Shown here in pieces: positions 6,060 through 9,128 of a stretch of 9,128 nt of DNA; the first letter of the stretch is position 1, and each line of letters starts with the position of its first letter. Below the pieces are notes generated by a model. That model had not been told where the DNA came from. It saw nothing but the letters and a program-made list of their open reading frames with translations, and made no database searches. Both the position numbers and the translations under genes were made by a program. Origin of the DNA: an uncultured Collinsella sp. (GTDB lineage: Bacteria > Actinomycetota > Coriobacteriia > Coriobacteriales > Coriobacteriaceae); assembly GCA_900550595.1 (NCBI GenBank), contig URTB01000042.1:1-9128 (forward strand). Direction: 5' to 3'.

Positions 6060-8300
6060 CTATTTCTTAAACCGTGCACCCTGGCGTTTTCTGCCCGATG
6101 CGAACGTGGAACCCTTGCGGGCCTGCGAACGTAAGCGCTCGATCGTCTCGTCCTCAGACGCACCCTCGAGCATCGCCCGAATCTGAACGACAGCATCGCG
6201 CAGGCGCGCCGCCTCCTCAAAGTCCATGGCGGCAGAAGCGTTGCGCATATCCTCTTCCATGGTTTCGACGATCCGCACAAGCTCGTCATGCGGCAGTTCT
6301 TCCAACTGCTCCGCAAGTGTCTGCTCGGGTGCCACCGTTTCCGGCACGCCGCCCTCGCCCGACTCATCGGGCGTATAGAATGCGCCATGGCCAAGGGAGT
6401 CGCCCTTCGAGCGCCCCTTGGAACCCACAGTCTTTTCGGCCTCGACAATAAAGCTCGAAATGTCGTTAATGGCCTTGCGGACCGTCTTGGGCACAATGCC
6501 ATGCTCTTCGTTATATGCCATCTGAATCTCGCGACGGCGCTGCGTCTCCTCGATGGCTTCTTTCATCGAATCGGTCACAACGTCTGCATACATGATGACC
6601 TCGCCGTCGGCATTACGGGCCGCACGGCCAATCGTCTGAATCAACGAACGGCGATTGCGCAAGAAGCCTTCCTTGTCAGCGTCGAGAATTGCCACCAGCG
6701 AGACCTCAGGAAGGTCTAGACCCTCGCGGAGCAGGTTGATGCCAACCAAAACATCGATCTTTCCCTCGCGCAGCGTTCGCAGGATCTCGACACGGTCCAT
6801 CGTCGCCGTATCGGAGTGCATGTAATTGACCTTAATGCCAGCGTCGAGCAGGTGGTCGGTAAGGTCCTCCGCCATGCGCTTGGTCAGCGTGGTCACCAAG
6901 ACGCGTTCCTTGCGGGCCACACGTTCGCGAATCTCATCCTCGAGATCATCGATCTGACCGCGAACTGGACGCACGTCAATTTTGGGGTCGAGTAGACCGG
7001 TCGGTCGAATGATCTGCTCCACATCGTTTTGACTCACACGCAGCTCATAATCACCTGGCGTTGCCGAAACATAGATGAACTGGGGGATCCTCGCCTCAAA
7101 CTCATCAAATCGGAGCGGACGGTTATCGAGTGCCGAGGGCAGGCGAAAGCCGTGCTCCACCAAGGTCACCTTACGCGAACGATCGCCCTCATGCATACCG
7201 CGGATCTGCGGCACCGTCACATGGCTCTCGTCGATGATGCAGAGCATATCCTTGGGAAAGTAATCAATCAAAGTAAAGGGCGGCTCGCCCGGCTTGCGGC
7301 CATCCAAATGGCGCGAATAGTTCTCGATGCCGTTACAAAATCCCATTGTCTCGAGCATCTCAAGATCGTAATCGGTGCGCTGCTGCAGACGCTGCGCCTC
7401 GAGCAACTTGTCGGTCGCCTTGAGCTCTGCCACACGCTTCTCGCACTCTTCGCTAATCGATTTCAGAGCCGCCTTGACCTTGGGTTTCTCGGTAACGTAG
7501 TGCGATGCCGGCCACACAGGAATAGCCTCGTACTCACGAAGCATCTCGCCGGTGACCTCATCGATTTCGGCGATAAGCTCGACCTCATCGCCAAAGAACT
7601 CAAACCGCAACGGATGCTCGGCATAGGGCGGATACACGTCGACGACATCGCCACGCACGCGAAACGTACCGCGCGCCAGGTCATAATCATTGCGATCGTA
7701 TTGAATATCGATGAGCGCATGGATAAAGTCATCACGCTCGAGCGGCACTTTCTTGTCGACATTCGGCGCCAGCCCCGCATAATCCTCAGGAGAGCCAATA
7801 CCATAGATACAAGACACCGATGCAACGACGATCACATCACGTCGAGAGAGCAGCGAGGCGGTCGCCTGATGGCGCAGCATCTCGACTTCTTCGTTGATCG
7901 AAGAATCCTTCTCGATATAGGTGTCGCTTTGCGGCACATACGCCTCGGGCTGATAGTAATCGTAATACGATACGAAATAGACTACGGAGTTATTGGGGAA
8001 AAACTCCTTGAGCTCGCTTGCAAGCTGAGCGGCAAGGGTCTTATTGGGAGCCATGACAAGCGTCGGCTTACCCAAGGCCTCAATGGTTTTGGCCATCGTA
8101 AAAGTCTTACCCGAACCAGTCACACCCAGCAAAACCTGATAACGGTCTCCGTCCCTCACGCCCTGCACAAGCGACTCAATGGCCTTGGGCTGGGAACCGG
8201 CAGGCTCATAGGGAGAAACGACTTCAAATGGCACCTCAGAGCCCTCAACGCCAAAGCGTTTAAGTTCACCGCCAACGCGCTCTACTTCAAATTCCGCCAT
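6060..8300 (-). CDS. uvrB: UvrABC excinuclease subunit B
   Basis: The 746-residue protein is the DNA-damage-verifying helicase-like subunit of nucleotide excision repair, which is loaded by UvrA and then recruits UvrC. In order: the Q-like [13 protein letters not shown] (about 35-47), Walker A GVTGSGKT (59-66), the strand-clamping beta-hairpin around [23 protein letters not shown] (112-134), DESH (357-360), YVSATPG (411-417), QTIGRAARN (555-563), and a C-terminal UVR motif (about 675-710) that contacts UvrC. It is longer than the roughly 670-residue E. coli protein. There are about 20 extra N-terminal residues before the helicase core, a Gly/Ser/Glu-rich linker at about 623-665, and a basic tail of about 30 residues after the UVR motif ending in [14 protein letters not shown] at 8300 is chosen because AGGAG (8310-8306) lies five bases ahead; an in-frame ATG at 8321 lacks a binding site and would sit on the likely promoter. 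Confidence 0.97.
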   Translation of the reverse strand: MAEFEVERVGGELKRFGVEGSEVPFEVVSPYEPAGSQPKAIESLVQGVRDGDRYQVLLGVTGSGKTFTMAKTIEALGKPTLVMAPNKTLAAQLASELKEFFPNNSVVYFVSYYDYYQPEAYVPQSDTYIEKDSSINEEVEMLRHQATASLLSRRDVIVVASVSCIYGIGSPEDYAGLAPNVDKKVPLERDDFIHALIDIQYDRNDYDLARGTFRVRGDVVDVYPPYAEHPLRFEFFGDEVELIAEIDEVTGEMLREYEAIPVWPASHYVTEKPKVKAALKSISEECEKRVAELKATDKLLEAQRLQQRTDYDLEMLETMGFCNGIENYSRHLDGRKPGEPPFTLIDYFPKDMLCIIDESHVTVPQIRGMHEGDRSRKVTLVEHGFRLPSALDNRPLRFDEFEARIPQFIYVSATPGDYELRVSQNDVEQIIRPTGLLDPKIDVRPVRGQIDDLEDEIRERVARKERVLVTTLTKRMAEDLTDHLLDAGIKVNYMHSDTATMDRVEILRTLREGKIDVLVGINLLREGLDLPEVSLVAILDADKEGFLRNRRSLIQTIGRAARNADGEVIMYADVVTDSMKEAIEETQRRREIQMAYNEEHGIVPKTVRKAINDISSFIVEAEKTVGSKGRSKGDSLGHGAFYTPDESGEGGVPETVAPEQTLAEQLEELPHDELVRIVETMEEDMRNASAAMDFEEAARLRDAVVQIRAMLEGASEDETIERLRSQARKGSTFASGRKRQGARFKK

Positions 8301-8325
8301 GGATACTCCTAACTCATACATCTGC

Positions 8326-8353
8326 AGTATACGCAGGCGGTGGGCTTAGTCCT
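8326..8353 (-). promoter_or_regulatory. possible uvrB promoter in the gap after the transglycosylase gene
   Basis: Reading the minus strand, TATACT at 8331-8326 is a five-of-six -10 hexamer. AGGACT at 8353-8348 is a three-of-six -35 match with a 16-bp spacer. The -10 lies inside an imperfect dyad, CTGC-N7-GCAG (8322-8336). Transcription would begin near 8320, some 20 nt before the uvrB ATG. uvrB may thus be expressed both from upstream genes and from its own weak promoter. The dyad has the wrong spacing for an E. coli LexA box (CTG-N10-CAG). Confidence 0.35.
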
Positions 8354-8933
8354 ATACGAACCGATCGGGATAGAGAGTCTTATAGCGAACCCAGGCATTA
8401 TTGACGCGGATCAGATAAGCCTGCGTCTCGGGAAAGGTAATCGCGTTGTGAAGCGATGTGTCCTGCTGTGCCCAACCGTCCACATTACCCATGCCGGCGT
8501 TATATGCGGCAATAGCGCTGTCCGTCGACCCGTTAAAATACATTAGAAGATACGAAAAATACGCACAGCCAAACTCGATGTTCGTAGCGGGATCGTTAAG
8601 GTTGTCGGCTGAATACTCACTACCATCGACAAGACCCAAGGCAATCATATCCTGGGCAGTCTCAGGCATCAGCTGCATCAATCCCCGAGCGCCTTGATTC
8701 GACTCAGCCTCGGGATCCCAATTCGATTCAGACTTTATGACAGCACACACCAGATACGGATCAAGATTGTGCGAAATGCTCGATTGCTTTACATATGCCT
8801 CATAGTCAATCGGATACAAAGGCTTAAAGAAGGCGGCAGGGGCATACGAGTAGACGAGCGAAATAAGGCCGAAGACGAACACAACGACAATTGGCGCCAC
8901 GCGATACCACGTAAAGAAACGTGTCTTAGGCAT
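8352..8933 (-). CDS. membrane-anchored SLT-family lytic transglycosylase
   Basis: The 193-residue protein has a short basic N-terminus (KTR and YR) and one hydrophobic segment (about residues 12-31), consistent with a signal anchor placing the enzyme outside the membrane. A goose-lysozyme-like SLT domain covers about 43-190. Its motifs are clear: IKSESNW with catalytic Glu69, GARGLMQLMPETAQ (81-94), the NIEFGCAYFSYLL helix (118-130), AAYNAGMGNVDGW (142-154) and FPETQAYLIRV (167-177). Such enzymes cleave the MurNAc-GlcNAc bond of peptidoglycan, leaving 1,6-anhydro ends. The protein has the size of a minimal SLT domain, with no LysM or other wall-binding domain. The start ATG 8933 lies 8 bp inside the end of coaE and follows a strong AAGGAGGAGG in that gene's last codons, so translation is likely coupled. 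uvrB follows after 51 bp on the same strand. Confidence 0.93.
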   Translation of the reverse strand: MPKTRFFTWYRVAPIVVVFVFGLISLVYSYAPAAFFKPLYPIDYEAYVKQSSISHNLDPYLVCAVIKSESNWDPEAESNQGARGLMQLMPETAQDMIALGLVDGSEYSADNLNDPATNIEFGCAYFSYLLMYFNGSTDSAIAAYNAGMGNVDGWAQQDTSLHNAITFPETQAYLIRVNNAWVRYKTLYPDRFV

Positions 8934-9128
8934 CGGCCTCCTCCTTATCCGCAGTGTCTATAAACCCATGGCATGCAAGCCATGAGTCAAGCTGCTCAAA
9001 GAGCGAATTATCGCCTGAGGCATTATCAATCACCGTTGTAGCGAGATTGCACAGCGCAGACTCATCGGGCTGACAAGCAGAACGGGCATCGAAATCAGAT
9101 GGCTCCATGCCACGTTGAATAGCGCGCT
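8926..9128 (-). CDS. coaE: dephospho-CoA kinase, C-terminal part (cut by window edge)
   Basis: The frame is open from the right edge of the window to a TAA at 8928-8926, giving the last 67 or so residues of a protein whose start lies outside. The segment fits the C-terminus of CoaE: an arginine- and glutamine-containing helix (RAIQRGMEPSDFDARSACQ), then LATTVIDNASGDNSLFEQ, which matches the family's A-D-x-V-I-D-N-x-G-s-x-x-x-L-x-x-Q closing block, and a short acidic tail. CoaE phosphorylates the 3'-hydroxyl of dephospho-CoA, the last step of coenzyme A synthesis. The P-loop and substrate residues are not visible, so the call rests on the tail and on context: coaE is commonly found near uvrB in actinobacteria and beside an SLT transglycosylase in several Gram-positives. 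The 3' end carries the ribosome binding site for the next gene. ATG at 9108 is internal, not the start. Confidence 0.75.
   Translation of the reverse strand, partial: RAIQRGMEPSDFDARSACQPDESALCNLATTVIDNASGDNSLFEQLDSWLACHGFIDTADKEEADA

Noticed and set aside
7029..8312. 427-codon open frame on the plus strand opposite uvrB
   Set aside because: It lies wholly antisense to a canonical uvrB with every motif intact, has no recognisable domain or binding site, and is the kind of long shadow frame that GC-biased codon use creates.
8357..8370. CGAAC half-site resembling an actinobacterial LexA box near uvrB
   Set aside because: The second half reads CGGGA rather than GTTCG, and the site is within the end of the transglycosylase coding sequence.

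Overview
The window looks like chromosomal DNA of a GC-rich Gram-positive gut actinobacterium of class Coriobacteriia, most likely Collinsella or a close relative. The grounds are a GC-rich coding style with mixed ATG, GTG and TTG starts, the protein sequences (an LTA-synthase-like enzyme, COG2509 and HI0933 flavoproteins), and a coaE / lytic transglycosylase / uvrB neighbourhood. The taxonomic call is inference from family resemblance, not from a search. The DNA is compact: seven protein genes fill nearly all of it, no gene-free stretch exceeds about 150 bp, and I saw no tRNA, rRNA, CRISPR array, insertion sequence or prophage part.

Plus strand, 1-5994. A membrane-anchored LTA-synthase/sulfatase-type phosphotransferase (76-2025) comes first. 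A 145-bp gap follows, holding a plausible promoter with repeated CAAAYG elements and a small GC hairpin. Next is mrp, a P-loop ATPase of the Fe-S carrier type (2171-3001). Its stop codon directly abuts the GTG of an HI0933/YhiN-type FAD flavoprotein (3002-4273). An 80-bp gap holds a perfect TATAAT followed by a 10-bp-stem hairpin with a T-rich tail. Then comes a second, unrelated flavoprotein of the COG2509 type (4354-5994). The stretch 2171-5994 therefore puts an Fe-S/ATPase carrier next to two flavoproteins whose physiological roles are poorly known; this is the most intriguing grouping in the window.

The two halves converge at 5995-6059, where a strong 12-bp-stem hairpin can terminate transcription from both sides.

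Minus strand, 9128-6060. The end of coaE (dephospho-CoA kinase, cut by the window edge) overlaps by 8 bp a small membrane-anchored SLT-type lytic transglycosylase (8933-8352). After 51 bp comes uvrB (8300-6060), the damage-recognition helicase of nucleotide excision repair. The three probably form one transcription unit, with a possible extra promoter just ahead of uvrB.

Most genes are ordinary, well-conserved housekeeping or envelope genes. The points worth a second look are regulatory (the mrp leader, the hairpin behind TATAAT at 4284, the dyad in front of uvrB), the divergent HI0933-type protein, and the possible redox partnership of mrp with the two flavoproteins.
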